64,000 nucleotides of DNA from Paracoccus sp. Z118 (GTDB lineage: Bacteria; Pseudomonadota; Alphaproteobacteria; Rhodobacterales; Rhodobacteraceae). The stretch lies in assembly GCF_019061185.1 (NCBI RefSeq), contig NZ_JAHQZU010000004.1, positions 186,001 to 250,000 on the forward strand, given 5' to 3'. The notes beneath the pieces are model-generated. The model saw only the letters and a program-made list of their open reading frames with translations, searched no databases and was not told the origin of the DNA. Below are positions 8,680 to 16,546 of this stretch, in pieces; position 1 is the stretch's first letter, and every line of letters begins with the position of its first letter. Position numbers and translations under genes: made by a program.

Positions 8680-10064
8680 CAGAGCAGCCCCGGCAATGCG
8701 TGCAGGATCGCCCTCATCCCTTGGCCCACGCCGCCCTTGGGACGGCCGGGGGCGGCGGTTGGTTGCCAGCCGTAGATGTCGAAATGCACGTAACTCCCCG
8801 CCCCTTCGGTGAAGCGGCGCAGGAACAGCGCGGCGGTGATCGCCCCCGCGAATCCGCCGCCCGGCGCGTTGTCGAGATCGGCGATGGCGGGCTCGATCAT
8901 CGCCTCGTAGGGCTCCCAGAATGGCATCCGCCAGACCGGGTCGGCGTTGTCCCGGCCCGCCTGACAAATTGTCTCGGCCACACGGTCGTCGTCGCAGAAG
9001 AACGGCGGCAGGTCGGGGCCGAGCGCCACCCGCGCCGCCCCCGTCAGCGTCGCCATGCTGACCAGCAGCGAAGGCTTCTCCTCGGCCGCCAGCGCCAGCG
9101 CGTCGGCCAGCACCAGCCGCCCCTCGGCGTCGGTGTTGTTGACCTCGACCGTCAGCCCCTTGCGGCTGGTCAGCACGTCGCCGGGACGAAAGGCGTTGCT
9201 GGAAATGGCGTTCTCCACGGCCGGGATCAGCACCCGCAAGCCGCCCGCGCGACCCAGCCGCGCCAGCGTCTCGGCCAGCCCCAGCACGTTCGCCGCCCCG
9301 CCCATGTCCTTCTTCATCAGCGCCATCGAGGATGCGGGCTTGATGTCCAGCCCGCCGGTGTCGAAGCAGACCCCCTTGCCGACCAGCGTGACGGCGGGGC
9401 CTTCCCCCGGAAAGCGCAGGTCGATCAGCCGCGGCGCCTGCGCGGCGGCCCGACCGACGGTGTGGATCATCGGGAAATTGCGGGCGAGCAGGTCCTCCCC
9501 GGCGATCACCTCGACGGTCGCGCCGTGCCGTCCGGCTAGATCGCGCGCAGCCTGCTCCAGCGCGTCCGGCCCCATGTCAGACGCTGGTGTGTTGATGAGA
9601 TCGCGAGCCAGATACTCGCCCGCCGCCTGCGCGATAAGCAGATCGGCATTCACGCCGTCCGGGCAGACCAGCCGGGCGCGGGCGGGCTCGCCTTTCTTGT
9701 AGCGGTCGAACCGATACTGCGCGAACAGCCAGCCGAGCGCCCCGTGCGCGGCGTCATACCCCTCGGGCATCCCGGCGATGTGCCAGTCGCCCGCCGGCAG
9801 CGCATCGGCGGCTTTCGCCAGCGTGAACCGCTCGCGCGCCGGCCGATCCGCAGGGGACGCGGGCTTGCCGACCCCGAACAGCGCCCCCTTGAGTCCGCCA
9901 TCCCCCGGCAACAGGCAGACCTGCCCCGGCTTGCCCGCGAATCCGGTCGCCGCGGGCCAAGCCGGGTCCACCCCATCCGGCAGAACCGGCCCGTCCGGCC
10001 CTTGCGGCACCAGCCACAATGGGCGGCTTGCGGCATCGGGAGCGGCGAAGGCGGGCTCGGTCAT
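8679..10064 (-). CDS. M17 leucyl aminopeptidase family protein
   Basis: 461 residues. Start 10064 is preceded by AGGAG at six bases; an in-frame ATG further upstream lies inside a palindromic repeat and is rejected. The C-terminal domain has the M17 signature NTDAEGRLVLADAL and the two-metal ligand region LVGKGVCFDTGGLDIKP. It is a cytosolic di-metal enzyme releasing N-terminal amino acids from peptides. It lacks close resemblance to PepA's N-terminal DNA-binding region, so I would not call it pepA. Translationally coupled to the NlpC/P60 gene, a pair often seen in Rhodobacteraceae. Confidence 0.9.
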   Translation of the reverse strand: MTEPAFAAPDAASRPLWLVPQGPDGPVLPDGVDPAWPAATGFAGKPGQVCLLPGDGGLKGALFGVGKPASPADRPARERFTLAKAADALPAGDWHIAGMPEGYDAAHGALGWLFAQYRFDRYKKGEPARARLVCPDGVNADLLIAQAAGEYLARDLINTPASDMGPDALEQAARDLAGRHGATVEVIAGEDLLARNFPMIHTVGRAAAQAPRLIDLRFPGEGPAVTLVGKGVCFDTGGLDIKPASSMALMKKDMGGAANVLGLAETLARLGRAGGLRVLIPAVENAISSNAFRPGDVLTSRKGLTVEVNNTDAEGRLVLADALALAAEEKPSLLVSMATLTGAARVALGPDLPPFFCDDDRVAETICQAGRDNADPVWRMPFWEPYEAMIEPAIADLDNAPGGGFAGAITAALFLRRFTEGAGSYVHFDIYGWQPTAAPGRPKGGVGQGMRAILHALPGLL

Positions 10065-10099
10065 GAATGGCTCCTGTCGGTCCTGCGGCAATGTTCTGT

Positions 10100-10152
10100 G
10101 GGTATTTGAGCCAGAAAGAAACCCCGGCTGCTTCTTTCTGGTCCAAATACCC
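10100..10152. repeat. Palindromic repeat, dispersed family, copy 1
   Basis: Left arm 10100-10120 and right arm 10132-10152 are 21-base inverted repeats with two mismatches around an 11-base GC-rich loop. The arm core reads TTCTTTCTGGTCCAAATACCC. It sits between the divergent aminopeptidase and asd genes. It resembles the two other repeats in this window (19757-19820, 35176-35228). The rest of the 163-bp gap holds the asd ribosome binding site and presumably both promoters. Confidence 0.75.
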
Positions 10153-10227
10153 ATTGCGGCGGTCCAGCCTTCACTTCCGCCGCATTATTGGGTATGGCCG
10201 CCCGTCTTGTTCGTGAAAGGGACGTCG

Positions 10228-11250
10228 ATGGGTTACAGGATCGTCGTCGCGGGGGCCACGGGGAACGTGGGCCGCGAAATGCTCAACATTCTGGCGGAGC
10301 GCGAGTTTCCGGCCGATGAGGTGGTGGCGCTCGCCTCGCGCCGGAGCCTCGGGACCGAGGTCAGCTACGGTGACAAGACCCTCAAGACCCGCGACATCGA
10401 GGGCTTCGACTTCACCGGCTACGACATGGCGCTGTTCGCCATCGGCTCGGAGGCGACAAAGCAATACGCCCCCATCGCTGCCAAGGCCGGCTGCGTCGTG
10501 ATCGACAACTCCAGCCTCTATCGCTACGACCCGGACGTGCCGCTGGTCGTGCCCGAGGTGAACGCCGAGGCGATCGACGGCTATGCGAAGAAGAACATCA
10601 TCGCCAACCCCAACTGCTCGACCGCGCAGATGGTGGTGGCGTTGAAGCCGCTGCACGACCGGGCGCGGATCAAGCGGGTGGTGGTGTCCACCTACCAGTC
10701 GGTTTCCGGCGCGGGCAAGGAAGGCATCGACGAGCTGTGGACCCAGACCAAGGGCATCTATGTCCCCGGTCAGGAGGTCGAGCCCAAGAAGTTCCAGAGG
10801 CAGATCGCCTTCAACGTCATTCCCCAGATCGACGCCTTCATGGAAGACGGCCAGACCAAGGAGGAATGGAAGATGGTCGTCGAGACGAAGAAGATCGTCG
10901 ATCCGGCGATCAAGGTCACGGCGACCTGCGTGCGGGTGCCGGTCTTCGTCGGCCATTCCGAGGCGATCAACATCGAGTTCGAGGATTTCCTCGACGAGGA
11001 CGAGGCCCGCGACATCCTGCGCGAGGCGCCGGGCATCCTGGTCATCGACAAGCGCGAACCCGGCGGCTACGCGACCCCGATCGAATGCGTGGGCGACTTT
11101 GCGACCTTCATCTCGCGCATCCGGCAGGACTCGACGGTCGAGAACGGCCTGAACCTGTGGTGCGTCAGCGACAACCTTCGCAAGGGCGCGGCGCTGAACG
11201 CGGTGCAGATCGCGGAACTGCTGGGCAGCCGGGTGCTGAAGAAGGGGTGA
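10228..11250 (+). CDS. asd: Aspartate-semialdehyde dehydrogenase
   Basis: 340 residues, typical of the family. Reduces aspartyl phosphate to aspartate semialdehyde with NADPH, the branch point for lysine/DAP, threonine and methionine. N-terminal NADP fold VVAGATGNVGREML; catalytic Cys130 in NPNCSTAQM; QSVSGAGKEG; substrate region with His in GHSEAINIEFE. Start ATG 10228 is preceded by AAAGGGA at good spacing; longer open sequence upstream crosses the palindromic repeat and is rejected. Monocistronic, ending before a block of hairpins shared with the convergent carbonic anhydrase gene. Confidence 0.96.
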   Translation: MGYRIVVAGATGNVGREMLNILAEREFPADEVVALASRRSLGTEVSYGDKTLKTRDIEGFDFTGYDMALFAIGSEATKQYAPIAAKAGCVVIDNSSLYRYDPDVPLVVPEVNAEAIDGYAKKNIIANPNCSTAQMVVALKPLHDRARIKRVVVSTYQSVSGAGKEGIDELWTQTKGIYVPGQEVEPKKFQRQIAFNVIPQIDAFMEDGQTKEEWKMVVETKKIVDPAIKVTATCVRVPVFVGHSEAINIEFEDFLDEDEARDILREAPGILVIDKREPGGYATPIECVGDFATFISRIRQDSTVENGLNLWCVSDNLRKGAALNAVQIAELLGSRVLKKG

Positions 11251-11260
11251 GCCGGATCAG

Positions 11261-11283
11261 GGAAAGGTCCAGTGGACCTTTCC
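11261..11283. repeat. Near-perfect palindrome after asd
   Basis: The sequence GGAAAGGTCCA, G, TGGACCTTTCC is an 11-bp perfect inverted repeat with a one-base centre, ten bases after the asd stop. It is followed by CCCCC rather than T. A further inverted repeat CCGCAAAC / GTTTGCGG lies at 11330-11337 / 11351-11358. Together with the terminator at 11417 the 204-bp gap is unusually rich in dyads. It may be an operator, a decay-blocking structure or a mobile repeat. Confidence 0.6.
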
Positions 11284-11416
11284 CCCCGCGAACGCCCGGA
11301 GCGCAAGCGGAGGGCCGGCGGAGGGGCGACCGCAAACAGCCGGGCGGACAGTTTGCGGCCTCGGACGCCGATCGCGCGAGCGCAGGGCAGCGCGGGCCGA
11401 TCTGATTGGAAATGAT

Positions 11417-11444
11417 AAAAAGGCGCTCCTCGGGGCGCCTTTTC
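11417..11444. terminator. Bidirectional hairpin terminator, asd / carbonic anhydrase
   Basis: Inverted repeat AAAAGGCGC (11418-11426) and GCGCCTTTT (11435-11443), A-rich on one side and T-rich on the other, immediately beyond the carbonic anhydrase stop. Suits termination from both directions. Confidence 0.8.
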
Positions 11445-11454
11445 CATAGGGCAT

Positions 11455-12096
11455 TCAGACCAGCGAAAACCCGTTCGGGCCGAGCTGCAGCAGGGTTCCG
11501 TTGCCGATGTCGTGGACGAGGCCGTGCAGGCTCATCTCGCCCGACTTCACCTTGTCCGCGACGATGGGGAAGGTCAGCAGGTTCTCCAGCGAGACGACGA
11601 CGGCCTGCTTTTCCAGCTCGGCCACCTGCACGTCCTCTGGCAGCTCTTTCACCCGCTCGTAGCCGGGGCGCAGGATGTCCATCCAGCGGCCGACGAAGCT
11701 GGTCTTTTCCTCCAGTTCCGGCGCCTGGCCCGAGCACATCGCATGGCAGCCCGCGACGCCGCCGCAGCGGGTGTGGCCCACCACGATCAGATGCGCGACC
11801 CGCAGCGTCTTCACCGCGTATTCCACCGTCGCCGAGGTGCCGTGCTGCTGGCCGTCCGGCGCATAGGGGGGCACGAGGTTGGCGATGTTGCGGTGGATGA
11901 AGAACTCGCCCGTGTCGGCTCCGAAGATCGAGGTGACATGGACCCGCGAATCGCAGCACGAGATCACCATCGCGCGGGGCCGCTGGCCGTCCTCGGCAAG
12001 GCGTCGGTACCAAGCGCCGTTCTCGGCGAACTGGGTCGCCTTCCATCCGTGAAAGCGCTGGACGAGATAGCTGGGCAGAGGAGAATAGGTCGGCAT
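11455..12096 (-). CDS. Beta-class carbonic anhydrase
   Basis: 213 residues, usual length. Interconverts CO2 and bicarbonate. Zinc ligands are visible as Cys47 with the Asp49-Arg51 dyad (CCDSR), His108 and Cys111 (GHTRCGG). Other family motifs: HRNIANLVPPY and SATVEYAVKTL. The C-terminus (TLLQLGPNGFSLV) is typical of the proteobacterial group. Cytoplasmic, no signal peptide. Monocistronic, divergent from the Hpt-like gene and convergent with asd. Confidence 0.95.
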   Translation of the reverse strand: MPTYSPLPSYLVQRFHGWKATQFAENGAWYRRLAEDGQRPRAMVISCCDSRVHVTSIFGADTGEFFIHRNIANLVPPYAPDGQQHGTSATVEYAVKTLRVAHLIVVGHTRCGGVAGCHAMCSGQAPELEEKTSFVGRWMDILRPGYERVKELPEDVQVAELEKQAVVVSLENLLTFPIVADKVKSGEMSLHGLVHDIGNGTLLQLGPNGFSLV

Positions 12097-12242
12097 GGAC
12101 GCCCTCGGCTGTTGGGTCGCGGAAAGTCTTAAGCTGCCGACCGGTAAATTTCGAGGGGCTTTCCCGCTGCGCCGTAAGCATTTCTTGACCGCTCCGTGAC
12201 AATGTGCCGGTCAGACCTTCACAACGCGGGGCAAGGCGCCGA

Positions 12243-12623
12243 ATGGACAAGTTGGCCAGGCTGGACATCACCGAGGACGTCCGGTTCGACGGGCAGCGGC
12301 TGGACGAGATCATGGATGAGCTTGGCGAACGCGCGGCCGAATCGGTGATCTGCGCGGCGCTGGAACAGCTTGCCGCGGGCCTCGGCGCGGTCCGGGCGGC
12401 GGCGCTGTCGGGCGACGGCGCGGCGGTGGTCGCGCAGGCCGAGGCCGTCGCGCGGCTGGCGTGGCAGCTGGGGCTGGTCACGCTCGCCGGGGTCGCGGTC
12501 GATGTGGGGCGCTGCGCGGAACATGGCGACCAGCCGGCGCTGGCCGCGACGCTGGGGCGGCTGATGCGGGTCGGCCGCCGCTCGTTGACCGAGATCTGGG
12601 ACGATGCGGATCTGGTGGGTTAG
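12243..12623 (+). CDS. Hypothetical all-helical protein, degenerate Hpt-like
   Basis: 126 residues. Start ATG 12243 follows AAGG at reasonable spacing; a GTG 39 bases upstream is less likely. The second half (helix with AQAEAVARLAWQLGLVTLAG, then VDVGRCAEHGDQPALAATLG) resembles the four-helix Hpt phosphotransfer domain in pattern, but the helix where the phospho-accepting His should lie has none. If the resemblance is real it cannot relay phosphate and would at most bind a partner. No experimental function known to me. The gene stands alone; its stop overlaps the stop of the convergent GT29-like gene by four bases (12620-12623). Confidence 0.6.
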   Translation: MDKLARLDITEDVRFDGQRLDEIMDELGERAAESVICAALEQLAAGLGAVRAAALSGDGAAVVAQAEAVARLAWQLGLVTLAGVAVDVGRCAEHGDQPALAATLGRLMRVGRRSLTEIWDDADLVG

Positions 12624-13234
12624 TTCAGGTGCAGCCGGGGATCGGATGCGACGAGGCCGTGGACCCATTCCGCCTCGGCGGGGAAGTCGTGCGGCACCTG
12701 CCCGGCGGTGCGCCGCCCCGAAAGCGACTGCGAGGCGAAGAAGTCGAAGCCGTAGAGGTCGAGCCGCGCGAGGTCGGAGCGCAGTGCAAGTTCGATCATC
12801 ATCGCGCCGGTGGTGGGCGGCGCCCCGAGCCGCTGCATCAATGCCCGATAATCGTTCAGCGGATGCAGGTAGAAGCCGAGGGCGCTGGCCGTGCGCCAGT
12901 CGAGCCGCTTGCGCTTGGGCGACATCCACAGGACGCGGCGGGGGGACAGCCGGGCGCGGTCGGCATCGGGCAGCCGGGTGGCGAGCGCCAGCCAGTCGGT
13001 GCGCGTCCCGTGGCTTTCCGGCGAAGGCATGGGCGCGCGGTTGATGCGGATCACCAGACCGGCGGCGTCGATCGCCGGGCCGTGCCGCTGCTCCGCCAGC
13101 GCGCGGGAATTGCCGATCAGCGCCACGCGCTTGCCGGAAAGCTCGTCCAGCAGCGCCGAGGCGGGAACGGACAGCGCCGCCATGCGGGCCTCATCCCGCA
13201 AGGTCCGTGCGATGTAGAAGCCGAGGGGGGTCAT
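12620..13234 (-). CDS. GT29 (sialyltransferase-like) family protein
   Basis: 204 residues. The core GKRVALIGNSRALAE, GLVIRINRAPMP and LYGFDFFAS match the pattern of the GT29 sialyltransferase L-motif region as it appears in short bacterial homologues (nucleotide-binding G-N-S and R-x-N-x-A-P). The protein is much shorter than animal enzymes and substrate specificity cannot be inferred. It is the last gene of a GT2-MFS-GT4-GT29 run; its start overlaps the GT4 stop (ATGA). Most likely part of a surface glycan or lipopolysaccharide decoration pathway. Confidence 0.68.
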   Translation of the reverse strand: MTPLGFYIARTLRDEARMAALSVPASALLDELSGKRVALIGNSRALAEQRHGPAIDAAGLVIRINRAPMPSPESHGTRTDWLALATRLPDADRARLSPRRVLWMSPKRKRLDWRTASALGFYLHPLNDYRALMQRLGAPPTTGAMMIELALRSDLARLDLYGFDFFASQSLSGRRTAGQVPHDFPAEAEWVHGLVASDPRLHLN

Positions 13235-14286
13235 TGCAGCAGCTTCAGATAGACATCGACAATGGCCCGCGCCTCGCCCTCGATGGCGTGGTTGCGGAAG
13301 ACGTGGCTGCGCGCCGCCTCGCCTGCGCGGGCGCGGCCCTCGTCGTCGGCGACCCAGCGCTCCAGCGCCCCGGCCAGCGCGCCCACATCCTCGCGCGGGA
13401 TCAGCGAGCCGGTCTCGCCGTCGCGGATCAGCGTCTCGTAGGCGCCCGCGCGGCTGGCGATCACCGGCACGCCGCAGGCCATCGCCTCCAGCGGGGTCAG
13501 GCCGAACCCCTCCCACCGCGCAGGGGCGGCGAAGAGGTCGAGCGCCTGATAGTGGCGCACCACCTCCTCCCACGGGATCTCGCCGAGGAAGCGGATGCGG
13601 CTACCCAGACCGGCCGCCTCCGCACGGGCGGTCAGCTCGCCCACGAAGGCGCGGTTGTCCGGTGTGATGCGGCCGGTGAAGATCAGCTGCGCGCGCGGGT
13701 GGCGGGGAAAGACCTCCAGCGCCGCCTGCACCAGCAGGTCCACGCCCTTCTGTGCCCGGACCCGGCCGAAGCAGCCGATCAGGATGGCGTCCGGGTCCAG
13801 CCCAAGATCGCGGCGCAGGGCGGCCCGGTCGGGGACCGGATGGAAGACCTGCGTATCGACGCCATGCAGGATCACCGTGGCGGGACGCTCCAGAAAGCTG
13901 GCGGCCTGGGGCGAGGTCGCGATCAGCGCGTCCTGGCGGCGGATCAGCCAGCGGGTGAAGCCGGTATGCTTGCGCTGCGCCGCGCTGGTGAACAGCAGCC
14001 GATAGCGCCGCCGCAGCAGGTGCCGCAGGATCAGCCCCAACGCCATTTCGGTGTTGCGGCGGGCGTGCCAAATCCGCCAGCGGTCGGCGGGCAGCGTGGC
14101 CGCCCGCGTCAGCGGGATATGCGGCAGGTCATCGGGCAGGCCCGGTCCGGTCGCCACGATCCCGATCATCCGCGTCTGCACGGGGATCAGCCGCACCACC
14201 GTGGCAGTAACGCCGGACAGCCGCCGCTTGAGGTTCGGGGCGACGACTTCGATCAACTCGGCGCGGGGGCGGCTTGGGTCAGGCAT
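13231..14286 (-). CDS. Glycosyltransferase family 4
   Basis: 351 residues starting at ATG 14286 (MPDPSRPRAELIEVV), which overlaps the MFS stop by eight bases. GT-B fold: ILHGVDTQVFHPVPD, LIGCFGRVRAQKGVDLL (donor-binding loop) and the EX7E motif in EGFGLTPLEAMACGVPVIAS. These enzymes are retaining transferases using nucleotide sugars. Cytoplasmic face. Position between an MFS protein and a GT29-like protein suggests stepwise assembly of a surface saccharide. Confidence 0.9.
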   Translation of the reverse strand: MPDPSRPRAELIEVVAPNLKRRLSGVTATVVRLIPVQTRMIGIVATGPGLPDDLPHIPLTRAATLPADRWRIWHARRNTEMALGLILRHLLRRRYRLLFTSAAQRKHTGFTRWLIRRQDALIATSPQAASFLERPATVILHGVDTQVFHPVPDRAALRRDLGLDPDAILIGCFGRVRAQKGVDLLVQAALEVFPRHPRAQLIFTGRITPDNRAFVGELTARAEAAGLGSRIRFLGEIPWEEVVRHYQALDLFAAPARWEGFGLTPLEAMACGVPVIASRAGAYETLIRDGETGSLIPREDVGALAGALERWVADDEGRARAGEAARSHVFRNHAIEGEARAIVDVYLKLLQ

Positions 14287-15469
14287 CGGGCGCCTCGGGT
14301 GAGAGAAGATACAGAAGCAGGCCAAGGGCCAGCGGGGCGAGGAAATACAGGAACAGCAGCGAGAACGCCTCGGCCTGACTATTCCCCTCCTGCGCCCAGC
14401 GATAGACCGGGCGCGAGACGAATTGCGCCAGGCCCACCCCGCCGATGGATACCATGTTCAGCGCCGTCACGCCGCGACCGACCAGATGCGGCGGCAGGAA
14501 GCTGCCCGCATGGGTGATGACCAGCGCATAGTTGACGCCCGTCACCCCGACCGCGCCCAGCAGGGCGACGGACAGCGGAACGCTCGCTGCCGGCAGCAGC
14601 CACAGCCCCGTCAGGGCCGCGATCCCGATCAGGTGCCCCCAGATCACCGCCCGCCGGATCGAGCCCGCCGCCCGCGTCGCGGGCCCGGCGAGGAAGTTCG
14701 CCGCCACCATGCCGATCCCCATGACCAGCGTGGCGATCCCGACCAGCCGGTCGCCCGCGCCGTGGACCTCGACCATGTAGGGCGCGGCCCAGAGGCCCCG
14801 GATCGCCGCCGACGAGGCGTAGCTGACGAAGAACAGCGGCAGGATGAACCAGAGCGCCCGCAGTCCGAGGATGCCGAGCAGGCTGCCCGAGGGGCGCCCG
14901 CCGTGATGCTGCGGATCGCGCACGGTCAGCGCCAGCAGCGCCGCCACGGCCAGCGTCACCGCCACCAGCAGCCACAGCGTCTCGCGCCAGCCGGCCCACT
15001 GGATCAGCGAGACCAGCGGCGCCGCGCCGAGGATGTTGCCAGCCGAGCCGAAACCGACGATCCCCGCCGCGAGGGCCCCGAACTGGGCGCGGGGATAGTC
15101 GTGGGCGAAGATGTAGTAGGCCGCCATCAGCACCGGGGCGCAGCCGATTCCGATCAATCCCAGCGAAACATGCAGATGCCAGGGCTGGCTCGCCACCGCG
15201 AAGACCGCCGCGCCGAGGCCGCCCCCCAGCGCCAGCAGAACCGACACCGTCAGGCGCGGGCCGAAGCGGTCCAGCGCCCAGCCCACCCCCGGCTGCACGG
15301 CGGCGAAGGTGATGAACCACATCCCCGACGACAGCGCGAGATCGCCGGCGGTCGCGCCAAGCTCGTCCCGCAGCGTCGGGCTGAGCACGGCAAGGAAGGC
15401 CCGATAGAACTGGCTGAGCACATAGCCCAGCGTCAGGGCGATGGTGCCGATCGAAAGAAATGCGCTCAC
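14279..15469 (-). CDS. MFS transporter inside the glycosyltransferase operon
   Basis: About 396 residues if it begins at the GTG at 15469; no ATG gives a full-length protein and the ribosome site (AGGA directly before GTG) is poor, so a slightly earlier start is possible. Twelve hydrophobic segments; motif-A-like WALDRFGPRLT between helices 2 and 3. Substrate unknown; it could be a sugar or organic anion carrier. The stop overlaps the GT4 start. The gap to the GT2 gene upstream is 86 bp on the same strand. Confidence 0.82.
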   Translation of the reverse strand: MSAFLSIGTIALTLGYVLSQFYRAFLAVLSPTLRDELGATAGDLALSSGMWFITFAAVQPGVGWALDRFGPRLTVSVLLALGGGLGAAVFAVASQPWHLHVSLGLIGIGCAPVLMAAYYIFAHDYPRAQFGALAAGIVGFGSAGNILGAAPLVSLIQWAGWRETLWLLVAVTLAVAALLALTVRDPQHHGGRPSGSLLGILGLRALWFILPLFFVSYASSAAIRGLWAAPYMVEVHGAGDRLVGIATLVMGIGMVAANFLAGPATRAAGSIRRAVIWGHLIGIAALTGLWLLPAASVPLSVALLGAVGVTGVNYALVITHAGSFLPPHLVGRGVTALNMVSIGGVGLAQFVSRPVYRWAQEGNSQAEAFSLLFLYFLAPLALGLLLYLLSPEAPDA

Positions 15470-15555
15470 GTCCTGCTTGCGTCCCGCCCGCGACCTGCCC
15501 ACCCGGCGCGACGATGCAGAGGCGGCAGCGCCGATGCAACCCCGAAGCGGGACGC

Positions 15556-16482
15556 TCAGACCCGCCCCAGCGCCGCCGCCACCCACAGCGCCGCCTGCGA
15601 GAATGCGCCGTGCCGGTGGAACCCGCCCCGCCGCATGGCGGCGAGGCGCTGGGCGGGGCTGCCGTTCAGCAGCCGGGCGAACTCGGCCAGCAGGGCGCGG
15701 TTCTCCGCCGTCAGCAACGGCGCACAGGTGGTCAGGACGGCGAGGTTCTGGCGGCTCCACTCCGCATGCCTGCCGCGGAGCATGCGGGCGATCTGGGCGG
15801 CTGGCCCATCGCTTCCCACCGCGTTCGCGCCGTGCTGGCGGTAATCGACCGAGGGGCGCGCGTCGAAGATGACACGCCCGCCCGCGCCGCTGACGATCTG
15901 ATAGGTCCACCAGTCATGCATGACGACCGGCCCCGCCAGCCGATCCGCCGCCCGCATCAGCGCCAGCGCGGCGCGGTTCATCATCAGCGTGTTGCCCTGC
16001 ACCATGTTTTGCACCAGCGCATGCCGGAACGAGGGCGCGGCGCGCGGCAGGCGCGACAGCCCGCGCGGGGCCAGCGACGCATCGCAGATCACCACGCGGC
16101 TGCACCAGATGGCGGGCATGCCCTCCGGCACCGCCCGCAGCGCGGCGGCGGCGCGGGCCAGCTTGCCCGCGTGCCAGCGGTCGTCCTGGTCGGCGAGGGC
16201 GGTGAACCCGGCCCCGCCCGCATCGGCCATCAGCGCGCGGAAATTGGCGGCGGCCCCGCGGCGCGGCCCGTTGCGCAGCGCGACGCGGCCGGGATGCGCG
16301 GTGGCGAAATCCCGCACGATCCCCGGCCCGCCATCGGTCGAGCCGTCGTCGCTGACGACCAGCCGCCAGTCGATCCCCTCCTGCGCGGCGATGCTGTCAA
16401 GCTGCTCGGGCAGGAACCGCGCGCCCTGATGAATCGCCATCAGCACGGTGACTCGGGGAGGCGTGGCGTCGTCCTGCGGCAT
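15556..16482 (-). CDS. Glycosyltransferase family 2
   Basis: 308 residues from ATG 16482 with AGAGG six bases upstream. GT-A fold: VTVLMAIHQGARFLPEQLDS, VVSDDGSTDG, and the metal-binding ADQDDRWH. The C-terminal half resembles rhamnosyl-transferase-like GT2 proteins of O-antigen and capsule clusters (MVQGNTLMMNR, VMHDWWTY). First gene of the minus-strand glycan operon; divergent from the ornithine cyclodeaminase homologue, with 64 bp between them. Confidence 0.9.
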   Translation of the reverse strand: MPQDDATPPRVTVLMAIHQGARFLPEQLDSIAAQEGIDWRLVVSDDGSTDGGPGIVRDFATAHPGRVALRNGPRRGAAANFRALMADAGGAGFTALADQDDRWHAGKLARAAAALRAVPEGMPAIWCSRVVICDASLAPRGLSRLPRAAPSFRHALVQNMVQGNTLMMNRAALALMRAADRLAGPVVMHDWWTYQIVSGAGGRVIFDARPSVDYRQHGANAVGSDGPAAQIARMLRGRHAEWSRQNLAVLTTCAPLLTAENRALLAEFARLLNGSPAQRLAAMRRGGFHRHGAFSQAALWVAAALGRV

Positions 16483-16546
16483 GATCCGCCTCTGGCAGAA
16501 GCGCAGCCGCGCGTCTAGTTTGCCGTCAATCAAAGCGAGGGACTTC

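Noticed and set aside
10065-10154. N-terminal extension of the aminopeptidase reaching into the palindrome
   Set aside because: The downstream ATG at 10064 has a good ribosome site and fits homologue length; the extension is just the repeat read through.
11261-11443. Dyads after asd as a CRISPR array
   Set aside because: The inverted repeats differ from one another and there are no regular direct repeats or spacers.
12620-13234. Calling the GT29-like protein a sialyltransferase
   Set aside because: Only fold-level motifs can be seen and no sialic acid genes are nearby, so the donor and acceptor are unknown.
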